Source of the DNA: an uncultured Luteitalea sp. | GTDB lineage: Bacteria > Acidobacteriota > Vicinamibacteria > Vicinamibacterales > Vicinamibacteraceae | Length of the DNA stretch: 64,000 nt | Direction of reading: 5' to 3' | Assembly (NCBI GenBank): GCA_934541105.1 | Contig: CAKTDA010000002.1 | Span: forward strand, 496,001-560,000 | Part shown: in pieces, positions 36,235-44,250 of the stretch | Layout of the letters: every line of letters begins with the position of its first letter | How positions within the stretch are numbered: the stretch's first letter is position 1 | Made by a program: the position numbers and the translations under genes | Notes under the pieces: generated by a model | Database searches by the model: none | What the model saw: the letters and a program-made list of their open reading frames with translations, nothing else | Told to the model about the DNA's origin: nothing

Positions 36235-37899
36235 TCACAGGAGCGGCCATGCGATGGCGAGCACCATCGTCGCCAGGAGCCCCGCACAGCCTTCGATGAA
36301 CACCATCACACTCGCCGTCTTGAGCGTCTCGGCCTCGGTCATGCCGCTCATGCGCGAGATCACCCAGAAGCCGCTGTCGTTCATCCACATGCCGATCTTG
36401 GATCCCGCTCCGATTGCCAGCGCCACGTAGACCGGGTGGTACGGCAGCTGGCTCGCAAGGGCAATCGGCCCGACGATGCCGACGGCCGTGATCATCGCCA
36501 CGGTCGCCGACCCCTGGGCCACGCGCACGAGTGCCGTGATGCCCCACGCAATCGGCAGCAGCATCAGCCGCTGCTCGGGGACGGTCGCCGCGGCCAGTTC
36601 GGCCATGCCGGCCTGCCGCAGCGTGGCACCGAGCGCACCGCCCGCCGCGATGATCAGGATGATCTCCCCGGCTTCGACGATGCTGTCGCGCACCGTGCGG
36701 CGCACGCGCTCGGCGTGAGAGCCCGTCGCCCGCCGGTCCGGGTACGCCACGAGCAGGGCCAGCGCCGCGGCTGCCGAGATCGTCAACGCGAGGTTCTTGT
36801 CGCCGAAGACGCCAATGACCGTGACGACCATGGATGGCAGGCCAGCGGTCGACGACCCGAGCGCCGAGTTGGCGCTGATGAGCACGACAGGCAGCAGGAT
36901 CGGGAACAACGAGAGAATCAACGGCGGCAGGCGGCCGGCATCGTCCGCGGCGGCGGGCGTGGGCGGGCCGTCCCCGACCGTCGGGCGCAGCGCGAAACCC
37001 CAGCGCCTGTCGGCGTAGACGGCGTACGCGTAGCCGACGACTGCGGCGACTGCCGCGACGATCATGCCCTGCCGGATCATCAGGCCGATGTCCACGCCCA
37101 TGGCATCGGCCACAAACAGCGGGCCCGGCGTCGGCGGCACCAGCGAGTGCGTCATCGTCGCGCCCGCGACGATGGCGAGCACGAACAGCACGTAGTGGCG
37201 GCGGGCCTCGAGCCACATCGCCTTGGCGAGCGGCAGGAGCAGGTAGAAGACCGCCTCGGCAAACATCGGGATGCCGAGGAGGAAGCCGCTGCCGAGGAAG
37301 GCGAGCGGCGTGCGGGAGGGCCCGAGCGCACGCCGCAGCGACACGACGATGCGCTCCGCGCCGCGGGCGGCCATGAGGCAGCCGCCGAGGATCGACGCCA
37401 TCGCGATGATGATGCCGATGTCGAGTGCCGTACGTCCGAAGCCCTGGGCCACGCGCTGCCCGATCGTCTCGCCTGCCGCACGAGCGGCCGCAGCCGCCGT
37501 CGTGGGTGTTGCGACCCAGGCGCCCGCGGCGTCGGTCCCGGGGTCGCGCATGTCGATCGACAGCGTGCTCTCGACGCCCGGGCTCCCCGCGATGGCAACC
37601 GTCGCCGAGCCAACGCGGAGGGGCGGGGCGCCCGGCTCGAGCCGGAAGATGCCGTACTCCACGCCATCCCGCAGCGCGCCACGGCGGGCGAGCGCAGATG
37701 CCTGGCTGCCGTCGGCCGACACGGAGTCGATGCGCACGGCGTCCCGTGCGAGTTCGTACCGCTCGATGGCATCGCGCGGCGTGAGGGCCGCCACGGCAAG
37801 CGCGGCGACGATGAGCGTGAGGAATGCGTGCAGGCGGAACGCCAGCACGCCGGTGAGCACGATCGCCAGGGCGATCGCCAGGATCGGCAGTGGACTCAA
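36235..37899 (-). CDS. GntP-family gluconate/sugar-acid permease with inserted periplasmic-like domain
   Basis: A 554-residue inner-membrane transporter. The GntP family is normally about 440-460 residues; this one has roughly 100 extra residues (about 43-150) between the second and third hydrophobic segments. The insert contains beta-rich FRLEPGAPPLRVGSATVAIAGSPGVESTLSIDMRD. Family motifs include GQRVAQGFGRTALDIGIIIAMASILGGCL, HSLVPPTPGPLFVADAMGVDIG and GSKIGMWMNDSGFWVISRMSGMTEAETLKT. The start is weak: TTG 37899 is the only usable start codon I find, and it lacks a good ribosome site. It is divergent from the aldonate dehydratase (47-base gap), so it probably imports the sugar acid that the next genes degrade. 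Confidence 0.85.
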   Translation of the reverse strand: MSPLPILAIALAIVLTGVLAFRLHAFLTLIVAALAVAALTPRDAIERYELARDAVRIDSVSADGSQASALARRGALRDGVEYGIFRLEPGAPPLRVGSATVAIAGSPGVESTLSIDMRDPGTDAAGAWVATPTTAAAAARAAGETIGQRVAQGFGRTALDIGIIIAMASILGGCLMAARGAERIVVSLRRALGPSRTPLAFLGSGFLLGIPMFAEAVFYLLLPLAKAMWLEARRHYVLFVLAIVAGATMTHSLVPPTPGPLFVADAMGVDIGLMIRQGMIVAAVAAVVGYAYAVYADRRWGFALRPTVGDGPPTPAAADDAGRLPPLILSLFPILLPVVLISANSALGSSTAGLPSMVVTVIGVFGDKNLALTISAAAALALLVAYPDRRATGSHAERVRRTVRDSIVEAGEIILIIAAGGALGATLRQAGMAELAAATVPEQRLMLLPIAWGITALVRVAQGSATVAMITAVGIVGPIALASQLPYHPVYVALAIGAGSKIGMWMNDSGFWVISRMSGMTEAETLKTASVMVFIEGCAGLLATMVLAIAWPLL

Positions 37900-37946
37900 G
37901 AGGCCGTTAGCGTAGACTTCCGCGACCGGATTTTCCAGCGTCAGCG

Positions 37947-39716
37947 ATGACCGATCCCGCAGTGCCGCCCTCGTCTCGTCCGCGCCGTCCGCGCCGCGCC
38001 GCGAGCGACCTCCGCTCGCAGCGGTGGTTCGCGCCTGACGATCTGCGCAGCTTCGGGCACCGCAGCCGACTGCGGCAGATGGGGTACTCGGCCGACGATG
38101 CCGAGGGCAGGCCGGTGATTGCCGTCCTCAACACGTGGAGCGACCTGCAGCAGTGCCATGGGCACTTCCGCGAGCGGGCCGAGGACGTCAAGCGCGGCGT
38201 GTGGCAGGCAGGCGGCTTCCCGGTGGAGATGCCCGTGCTGTCGCTGTCGGAGATGTTCGTGAAGCCGACGGCGATGTTCCACCGCAACCTCCTCGCGCTC
38301 GAGGTGGAGGAAGTGTTGCAGTCGCACCCCATCGACGGCGCCGTGCTCATGGGGGGCTGCGACAAGACGGTGCCGGGCCTGCTCATGGGCGCCATCTCGG
38401 CCGACCTGCCCGTCGTCTTCATGCCCGCAGGACCGATGGTTGCCGGGCGCTATCGCACCGAGCGGCTCGGCAGCGGCACCGACGTGTGGAAGTACTGGGC
38501 CGAACGCAAGGCCGGCAACCTCGGCGAGTGCGAGATGCGGCAGATCGAGGAAGGCATCGCGCGATCGGCCGGCACGTGCATGACGATGGGGACGGCCTCG
38601 ACGATGGCCTCGATCGTCGAGGCGCTCGGCATGTCATTGCCCGGCTCGGCGACGATTCCCGCGGTGCACGCCGCGCACGCGCGCATGGCGGCCGCGTGCG
38701 GGCGTCGCGCGGTCGATCTCGTCTGGGAGGACATCAGGCCGTCCGAGGTGCTCACGGCGGACGCGTTCCGCAATGCAATCGTCGCCGACATGGCGCTTTG
38801 CGGCTCGACGAATGCCATCATCCACCTCGTGGCGATGGCCCGGCGCGCCGGCGTGCCGCTGTCGATCGACGACTTCGACCGCATCTCGCGCGAGGTGCCC
38901 GTCATCGTCAACCTGCGTCCGGCCGGGGAGTACCTGATGGAGGACTTCCACGACGCCGGCGGCGTCCCCGCCCTGCTCTCGCGGCTGCGCGAACATCTCG
39001 CGCTCGAGTGCCTGACGGTCACGGGGCTGACGCTCGGCGAGGCAATCGCGGATGCAGAGGTGCTGTCCCACGAAGTGATCCGGCCGATCGACCGTCCGCT
39101 CGCACAGGCAGGCGGGACGTTCGTGCTGCGCGGCAACCTCGCGCCGGACGGCTGCGTGATCAAGCCGACGGCCGCGGAGCCGCACCTGCTGCAACACACC
39201 GGACCTGCGCTCGTCTTCCGGACCTATGCGGACCTCAAGGCACGCATCGACGACCCCGAGCTTCCCGTCACGGCCGATCACGTCATCGTCCTCCAGAACG
39301 CCGGCCCTGTGGGTGCACCGGGCATGCCCGAATGGGGCATGCTGCCGATTCCGCAGAAGCTCCTGCGGCTGGGCGTGCGCGACATGGTCCGCATCTCGGA
39401 CGCGCGCATGTCTGGCACGAGCTATGGGACGTGCGTGCTGCACGTCGCGCCGGAGTCGGCCGTGGGCGGTCCGCTGGCGCTCGTGCGCGACGACGACATC
39501 ATCACGCTCGACGTCGCGGCGCGCCGCCTCCACCTGCACGTGAGCGACGAGGAACTCGCCACGCGCCGGGCGGCATGGACCCCGCTTCCCCGCCGCTACG
39601 ATCGCGGCTACAGCCGGCTGTTCCTCGAGCAGATCACGCAGGCCCCCGACGGCTGCGACTTCACGTGCCTGGCGCGCGGCGATTGCGGGCCGCCACCCGA
39701 GCCCGACATCTACTGA
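37947..39716 (+). CDS. IlvD/Edd-family aldonate dehydratase (arabinonate/xylonate-type)
   Basis: A 589-residue dehydratase. The three cysteine positions expected to hold a [2Fe-2S] cluster are Cys70 (LQQCHGHF), Cys138 (GGCDKTVPG) and Cys211 (GTCMTMGTASTM). Their spacing (68 and 73 residues) equals that I recall for L-arabinonate dehydratase of Rhizobium, which argues for a pentonate/aldonate substrate rather than branched-chain amino acid synthesis. Other landmarks are CGSTNAIIHLVAMARRAG and RMSGTSYGTCVLHVAPESAVGGPLALV. It removes water from a sugar acid to give a 2-keto-3-deoxy acid. It is followed by a DapA-family gene after 6 bases and divergent from a GntP permease, forming a sugar-acid catabolic cluster. 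Confidence 0.9.
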   Translation: MTDPAVPPSSRPRRPRRAASDLRSQRWFAPDDLRSFGHRSRLRQMGYSADDAEGRPVIAVLNTWSDLQQCHGHFRERAEDVKRGVWQAGGFPVEMPVLSLSEMFVKPTAMFHRNLLALEVEEVLQSHPIDGAVLMGGCDKTVPGLLMGAISADLPVVFMPAGPMVAGRYRTERLGSGTDVWKYWAERKAGNLGECEMRQIEEGIARSAGTCMTMGTASTMASIVEALGMSLPGSATIPAVHAAHARMAAACGRRAVDLVWEDIRPSEVLTADAFRNAIVADMALCGSTNAIIHLVAMARRAGVPLSIDDFDRISREVPVIVNLRPAGEYLMEDFHDAGGVPALLSRLREHLALECLTVTGLTLGEAIADAEVLSHEVIRPIDRPLAQAGGTFVLRGNLAPDGCVIKPTAAEPHLLQHTGPALVFRTYADLKARIDDPELPVTADHVIVLQNAGPVGAPGMPEWGMLPIPQKLLRLGVRDMVRISDARMSGTSYGTCVLHVAPESAVGGPLALVRDDDIITLDVAARRLHLHVSDEELATRRAAWTPLPRRYDRGYSRLFLEQITQAPDGCDFTCLARGDCGPPPEPDIY

Positions 39717-39722
39717 CAGACG

Positions 39723-40631
39723 ATGATCACGAGCCCACTGACCGCCGCCCACTTCCACCGCTCGGTGATGGCCGTGCCACCGCTCGCGCGGACACCCGAT
39801 CGCCGCATCTCCGAGGCAGGCAACGCCGCGATCATCGGCCACCTCGAGGCCGGGGGCGTCTCGCTGCTGCTCTACGGCGGGAACGCGAACCTCTACCACC
39901 TGCCGCTCGCGGAGTACGACGACCTGCTCGCGATGCTCGCGCGCCTTGCGGGAGAGGAGACGCTCGTCGTGCCGTCGGCCGGCCCGACGTACCCGCTGCT
40001 GCTCGAGCACGCGACGACGCTGCGCCGCCACGCCTTTCCGGCAGTGATGGCCCTGCCCCAGCGCGGGATCACCACGAGCATCGGCGTCGCCGACGGCCTG
40101 CGCGAGTTCGCGGCTGCCGCAGGCAAGCCGGTGATCGTCTACGTGAAGGACGACGGCTACATCGAGCCGGAAGAGATTGCCGCCCTCGACCGCGAGGGCA
40201 TCGTCGCCGCCGTGAAATACGCCGTCGTGCGCCCCGACACGAGCCACGATCCGTATCTCCGCAAGCTCGTGTCGCTCGTCGATCGATCGAAGATCATCAG
40301 CGGCATCGGCGAGCAACCCGCGATCGTGCACGTGCGCGACTTCGGGCTCGGCGGGTTCACGAGCGGCTGCGTGTGCGTCGCGCCTCGGCTCTCGCAGGCG
40401 ATGCTTGCCGCGCTTCGGCGGGAGGACTGGGCCGAAGCGGAGCGCATTCGCGCGATCTTCAAGCCCCTCGAGGACTCGAGGAACGCCATCAACCCCATCC
40501 GGGTGTTGCACCAGGCCGTCGCGAGCGCCGGTATTGCCGAGACGGGGCCGCTGCTGCCCTTGCTCAGCAACGTCGAGCCCGCGCACGTGCCGGCCATCGA
40601 AGCCGCCGCGCGCGCATTGCTGACGGCGTAA
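39723..40631 (+). CDS. DapA/KDG-aldolase-family protein, 2-keto-3-deoxy-acid utilisation
   Basis: A 302-residue TIM-barrel class I lyase of the dihydrodipicolinate synthase/N-acetylneuraminate lyase family. The Schiff-base lysine is Lys165 (VAAVKYAVVR) and the catalytic-type tyrosine is Tyr140 (VIVYVKDDGY). GVSLLLYGGNANLYHL replaces the usual GTTGE-like loop. The C-terminal part resembles LPLLSNVEPAHVPAIEAAARALL. It starts 6 bases after the dehydratase stop, so the pair is co-expressed. Most likely it splits or dehydrates the 2-keto-3-deoxy sugar acid made by its neighbour. Aldolase versus dehydratase action cannot be decided from sequence alone. Confidence 0.88.
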   Translation: MITSPLTAAHFHRSVMAVPPLARTPDRRISEAGNAAIIGHLEAGGVSLLLYGGNANLYHLPLAEYDDLLAMLARLAGEETLVVPSAGPTYPLLLEHATTLRRHAFPAVMALPQRGITTSIGVADGLREFAAAAGKPVIVYVKDDGYIEPEEIAALDREGIVAAVKYAVVRPDTSHDPYLRKLVSLVDRSKIISGIGEQPAIVHVRDFGLGGFTSGCVCVAPRLSQAMLAALRREDWAEAERIRAIFKPLEDSRNAINPIRVLHQAVASAGIAETGPLLPLLSNVEPAHVPAIEAAARALLTA

Positions 40632-40738
40632 GGATCGCGTCCGCCTGTCAGACGGCGGCAGCCACCGTCGTCTCGTCCGCGTCAACGGCCCCGCGGCAGT
40701 GCGGCGGAGGCCCATCGAAGGAGCGACACGCCCTGGGT

Positions 40739-41563
40739 ATGACCCTGTCGGATGCTCTCGTGAGGATGGCGCCGCCGGACCAGCAGCTCTCCCCGGTGGA
40801 GGACGCGCAGCGTCAGGCGGCAATCGAGCAGGTGTACGCGGCGCTGGGCACGCTCGGCCGCCGCGTCGTCCCCGCCTCCCACCGCGACGACGTGGTGGAC
40901 GACGTCCTCGTCCGGCTCATGAAGAACCGCCCGGGAGCGCGCCGGTATACCGCGAGCGACGGCGAGGCGACGGCCTACCTGATCACGGCCTTGAAGAACC
41001 GCTATCGCGACGAGATCGGACGCAGTGCCGGTCGCGGGGCGCGGCTCGTCTCGTTGACCGCGGGCGACGACGACCGGGACGACCGCGACCTGCCCGACAC
41101 GGCCCCGCGCGTTGACGACACGCTCATCGGCGATGAACGGCGCGTGGCGGGCGAACGCCTGCTCGTCGAGGCCGATCAGGTGCTGTACGAGCAGGCAATT
41201 CCGGCCATTGCCCGGACCTTGCGCGAAGGCGACGGCTTCATCGCCAACGTGCGCGACATCCGCGCCATCGCCCGCGAGACGACGTCGATCGAGGAACTCG
41301 TCGCACGCGAGCAGCGCGACGGCGACACGTTCGTCCGCACGCGCAACCGGATCTACCAGCGGCAGAAGCGCACGCGCGGATACCTCCTCGAGGTGCCGCG
41401 CCACCGGCCCTCCGACGTCCCGCGTCTTTCGGCATGGCTCGCGGAGGCCTCGCTCCGGCACGACCTCGACGAAGCCGTCCGCAACATCGCCCGACAGGAT
41501 TTCGCGCCGCGTGTGCAGCATGGCGACCCGTCGCTCCTTCCTCACCAGGCGAGGACACCATGA
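40739..41563 (+). CDS. Sigma-70-like (ECF-type) protein, first gene of Lon/SMC-ATPase operon
   Basis: A 274-residue protein. Residues ~45-95 resemble sigma-70 region 2: HRDDVVDDVLVRLMKNRPGARR, ATAYLITALKNRYRDEIGR. The segment VRTRNRIYQRQKRTRGYLLE (about residues 206-225) is like the end of region 4, the promoter-contact helix. Region 4 itself is not clear, so it may be a divergent sigma factor or a sigma-derived regulator. The start ATG 40739 is uncertain: AAGGAG lies 15 bases upstream, and ATG 40766 is an alternative. Its stop overlaps the next start by four bases (ATGA). It heads a run of five tightly packed genes and may control their expression or act as a sensor in the system. Confidence 0.7.
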   Translation: MTLSDALVRMAPPDQQLSPVEDAQRQAAIEQVYAALGTLGRRVVPASHRDDVVDDVLVRLMKNRPGARRYTASDGEATAYLITALKNRYRDEIGRSAGRGARLVSLTAGDDDRDDRDLPDTAPRVDDTLIGDERRVAGERLLVEADQVLYEQAIPAIARTLREGDGFIANVRDIRAIARETTSIEELVAREQRDGDTFVRTRNRIYQRQKRTRGYLLEVPRHRPSDVPRLSAWLAEASLRHDLDEAVRNIARQDFAPRVQHGDPSLLPHQARTP

Positions 41564-42561
41564 ACCCGACGATGCAGCAGGAACTCGATGCGATGGGCAT
41601 CACGGCAACAATGCTCGGCCCTGCCGAGGATCTGGCGCTGCCTTCCGCCGGCCCGCAGCAGGCCCTGCAACTGGCGGCTCGCCTCGGCGCGGCCGCGCTG
41701 CCGGCGCACAGTCCGACACTCGACACGCTCGGCATGCGGCTCGAACTCGAGCCCGACGCGCGCGCGGTGCGGGTCATATCCCGCCACGGCGCGTCGTTCC
41801 AGCTTCGACCGGGGCTGCACGGCGCACAGCCGCAGGTCGCCGACGAGGCCGGGATGGCGCGCGCCGACCTGGCGCAGCAGGGTCGGTTCCTGATCGAGAG
41901 CCTGCACGGCACGCCGCTCGTGCTCGGCTACTCGGAACGGGCTGCGCTGCGGCTGCACCCGATCTATGCGTGGCCGTTGCCGACACTCGAGGAGTGGATC
42001 GTGGATTCCAGGGATATGTGGATGCAGGACGAAGTGCAGGCCGCTGCCGAGGCCGATGCATGGACGCAGACGACGCTCGCCGGCCAGATCGCACGGCTGT
42101 CGGAGCCCGACGCCCGCAACGTCGGGGCGCTCATCGCGGCGGGCAACCTGCATGCGCTCGTGAGCGCGTCCGAACTGGCACCGCGCCGCTGGGCCCGCAC
42201 GCTCGATGCGGCGTCGAAGGCCGCACTCGAGCAGCAGGCCGTGCGCCGGGCCGAGGTCCTGCGCGACGACCTCGAGGATCTCTTCGACACGCTCTCGGCG
42301 GACATGAGCGAGGCCTCGCATGCGTGGCGGCGGCTGTGTCACCGACGCGACGACATCGAGAGCGTCCGCGTGCTGCTGCGCGAGGCAGGTGCTGGCGATG
42401 CGCTCGAGACCGTGCTCGCCGATGCCGACCGCGTGGGCCGCGCCGTGCGGATCAACCTCGACGACTCGGTGGCGGCGGCCGACGAGCGGCTGCGGCGGGT
42501 AGCCCTCGGCGACCCGTCGGCCTGGTGGGGCAGCACCGATCTGGAGGCACACTACTTCTGA
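41560..42561 (+). CDS. Unrecognised protein, second gene of Lon/SMC-ATPase operon
   Basis: A 333-residue soluble protein starting at ATG 41560, overlapping the previous stop, and ending one base into the next start (TGATG). I do not recognise a family. The N-terminal half (about 1-150) looks alpha/beta with LGMRLELEPDARAVRVISRHGASFQLRPG and ESLHGTPLVLGYSERAALRLHPIYAWPLPTLEEW. The C-terminal half (150-333) is helical and acidic, with AEVLRDDLEDLFDTLSADMSEA, and ends with an aromatic tail, SAWWGSTDLEAHYF. No signal peptide or membrane segment is present. The tight coupling on both sides says its product works stoichiometrically with its neighbours, for instance as an adaptor of the Lon-like protease. 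Confidence 0.8.
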   Translation: MNPTMQQELDAMGITATMLGPAEDLALPSAGPQQALQLAARLGAAALPAHSPTLDTLGMRLELEPDARAVRVISRHGASFQLRPGLHGAQPQVADEAGMARADLAQQGRFLIESLHGTPLVLGYSERAALRLHPIYAWPLPTLEEWIVDSRDMWMQDEVQAAAEADAWTQTTLAGQIARLSEPDARNVGALIAAGNLHALVSASELAPRRWARTLDAASKAALEQQAVRRAEVLRDDLEDLFDTLSADMSEASHAWRRLCHRRDDIESVRVLLREAGAGDALETVLADADRVGRAVRINLDDSVAAADERLRRVALGDPSAWWGSTDLEAHYF

Positions 42562-44243
42562 TGCACGGCCCGCCCGACAGTGCGCTGCGCGCCGGTCCGT
42601 GGTGCTGGCCACGGTCCGAGCGTCGCACCGAGCAACTGGTGAAGCGGCTCGGAGGCATGCCCGTGGCCGGGATCGGGTGCCTTCCGGTCATCAGCATCGG
42701 CAGCGACGACGACACGGTGTTCGCGTGGCGCCTGGCGCCGGCGGCGGCAGGTGAGCAGGGCGTGACGCTCGGGCCCGACATGCGGCGGTCATGGCGCGTC
42801 GCGGGCGTGGCGCTGCCGCGCGCCCTGCCGGTCCTGTGGCGAAGCGTCCGCGACGCGAGCCGCCAGTTGCCCGCCATCGTGCCGCTGCACGGTTGCCGCG
42901 CGACGCCCGGGTTCGTCGATGCGGGGCCGATGGTCGAAGGCCCGTCGTTCGGCCTCGCGTTCTGCCTGCACCTCGCGTCGATGGTGCTCGGGTGTCCGGT
43001 CCCGGACCACCTGCTCGCGGCTGCGGCGATCGACGCATCGGGCTCGGTGAGTGGCGTGGGTGGGCTGGGACGCAAGGTCAGGGGCGCCGCGCAACTGCTG
43101 CCGCGCGTCACCGACGTCCTCGTGGCGGCCGACCAGGTCGACGAGGTCCGCGACGTCGTGGATGGGCGGCTGCGCGTGATTGCCGTCGCGCGCGCAGCCG
43201 ACGCCATCGAGCACGCGTTCGGCGACACGCTGTCGCGATTGCTCGTGGACGCCGGCAGCGATCCGGATCGACGCGAGGAACTGACCTCGGGCTTCTTCCG
43301 GCTCGCCCTCACCGGCAGCGACGCCATCGTCGACTGGACACCCGTGGCACGCGGTGCCGCGCTTGCCATCGCACGATGGCCGGCTGGTGGCGCCGACGAG
43401 GGCTATCGGCTCGCCTTCGCGCAGGCCGTGGCCGAACGCCACCAGGGCAACCGCGGGGGCGTCGGCATGCCGCCGCACGCATGGTTCGCGACCCTGCCGC
43501 GCATGCTGAGGCTGCAGGTGCTCGCACACCTCGTGCAGCAGACGGCCGACACGGGAACGCCCGACGCCGGCGACATCGAGTCTCGCGCCTGCGCCGAGCT
43601 GACGTCGTCCGTGCAGGACGCGGCCGTGCAGGACCTGCGACTGCGCGGGGCGATTGCGCGGCTGCGCGCCGTGACGGGTCGCGAGGCGCAGGCGCACGAC
43701 GACCAGCGACACGCGGCGCTGGCCTTTGCGGCGCTCTACGCCGAAGACGACGTGGCGCGCCCGTTGTCGGAGTGGTGCCGCCTCGCTGGCGCACTCGGAC
43801 ACGAGGCATCGCTGCGCGAGGCCTGGAGCCTGCACGAACAGCTGCTCGGGCGCGGCGGCTACGGCGGCCTTGGTGCGCGGTACGTGGAACTGGCGATGAC
43901 CCGCGCGCGGCTGATGCTCGATGGCTCGGACGAAGAAGCCCGAGCTGCCGCCCGGGCCATGTGCACCGACGACACGCTGCCCGACCACGTGCGCCTGTCG
44001 GCGCATCGATGCGTCGGTGACGAGAAGGCACGCGGCAGGCTCGCGCACGCTGCGGGCGCAGGGGATCTGCTCGCGCAGCGCTACCTGGCACTCATCGACC
44101 TCGACACGGCGATCGCCAGGGGGGACGACACGGCCGCAAATGCGTGCGTGGACGCCCTCGGCCTGTATGATCCGGGCCCGGTGGCGCACCTCCGGCGCAG
44201 CGGAGCGTCGGCAGGGGCAATTGCTCGCCTCTATCCCTACTGA
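42561..44243 (+). CDS. Lon-type (S16) Ser/Lys protease domain with helical-repeat C-terminus, no ATPase
   Basis: A 560-residue protein starting at ATG 42561. The proteolytic dyad is visible: Ser129 in MVEGPSFGLAFCLHLAS and Lys172 in VGGLGRKVRGAAQ. Their spacing (43) equals Ser679 to Lys722 of E. coli Lon, and VSGVGGLGRKVRGA mirrors the Lon consensus before the lysine. The segment after it, DVLVAADQVDEVRDVVDGRLRVIAV, is also typical of the Lon fold. There is no AAA+ domain. The first ~100 residues are unassigned; residues ~230-560 are a helical-repeat region (TPR/Sel1-like, Ala-rich). This looks like a protease effector regulated by partner proteins, plausibly the SMC-like ATPase encoded next. 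Confidence 0.85.
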   Translation: MHGPPDSALRAGPWCWPRSERRTEQLVKRLGGMPVAGIGCLPVISIGSDDDTVFAWRLAPAAAGEQGVTLGPDMRRSWRVAGVALPRALPVLWRSVRDASRQLPAIVPLHGCRATPGFVDAGPMVEGPSFGLAFCLHLASMVLGCPVPDHLLAAAAIDASGSVSGVGGLGRKVRGAAQLLPRVTDVLVAADQVDEVRDVVDGRLRVIAVARAADAIEHAFGDTLSRLLVDAGSDPDRREELTSGFFRLALTGSDAIVDWTPVARGAALAIARWPAGGADEGYRLAFAQAVAERHQGNRGGVGMPPHAWFATLPRMLRLQVLAHLVQQTADTGTPDAGDIESRACAELTSSVQDAAVQDLRLRGAIARLRAVTGREAQAHDDQRHAALAFAALYAEDDVARPLSEWCRLAGALGHEASLREAWSLHEQLLGRGGYGGLGARYVELAMTRARLMLDGSDEEARAAARAMCTDDTLPDHVRLSAHRCVGDEKARGRLAHAAGAGDLLAQRYLALIDLDTAIARGDDTAANACVDALGLYDPGPVAHLRRSGASAGAIARLYPY

Positions 44244-44250
44244 GCCTCAC

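Noticed and set aside
38135..40738. Plus-strand frame joined to the sigma-like gene
   Set aside because: Out of frame with the dehydratase and DapA-family genes that clearly occupy this region; low-complexity Arg/Ala/Gly translation.
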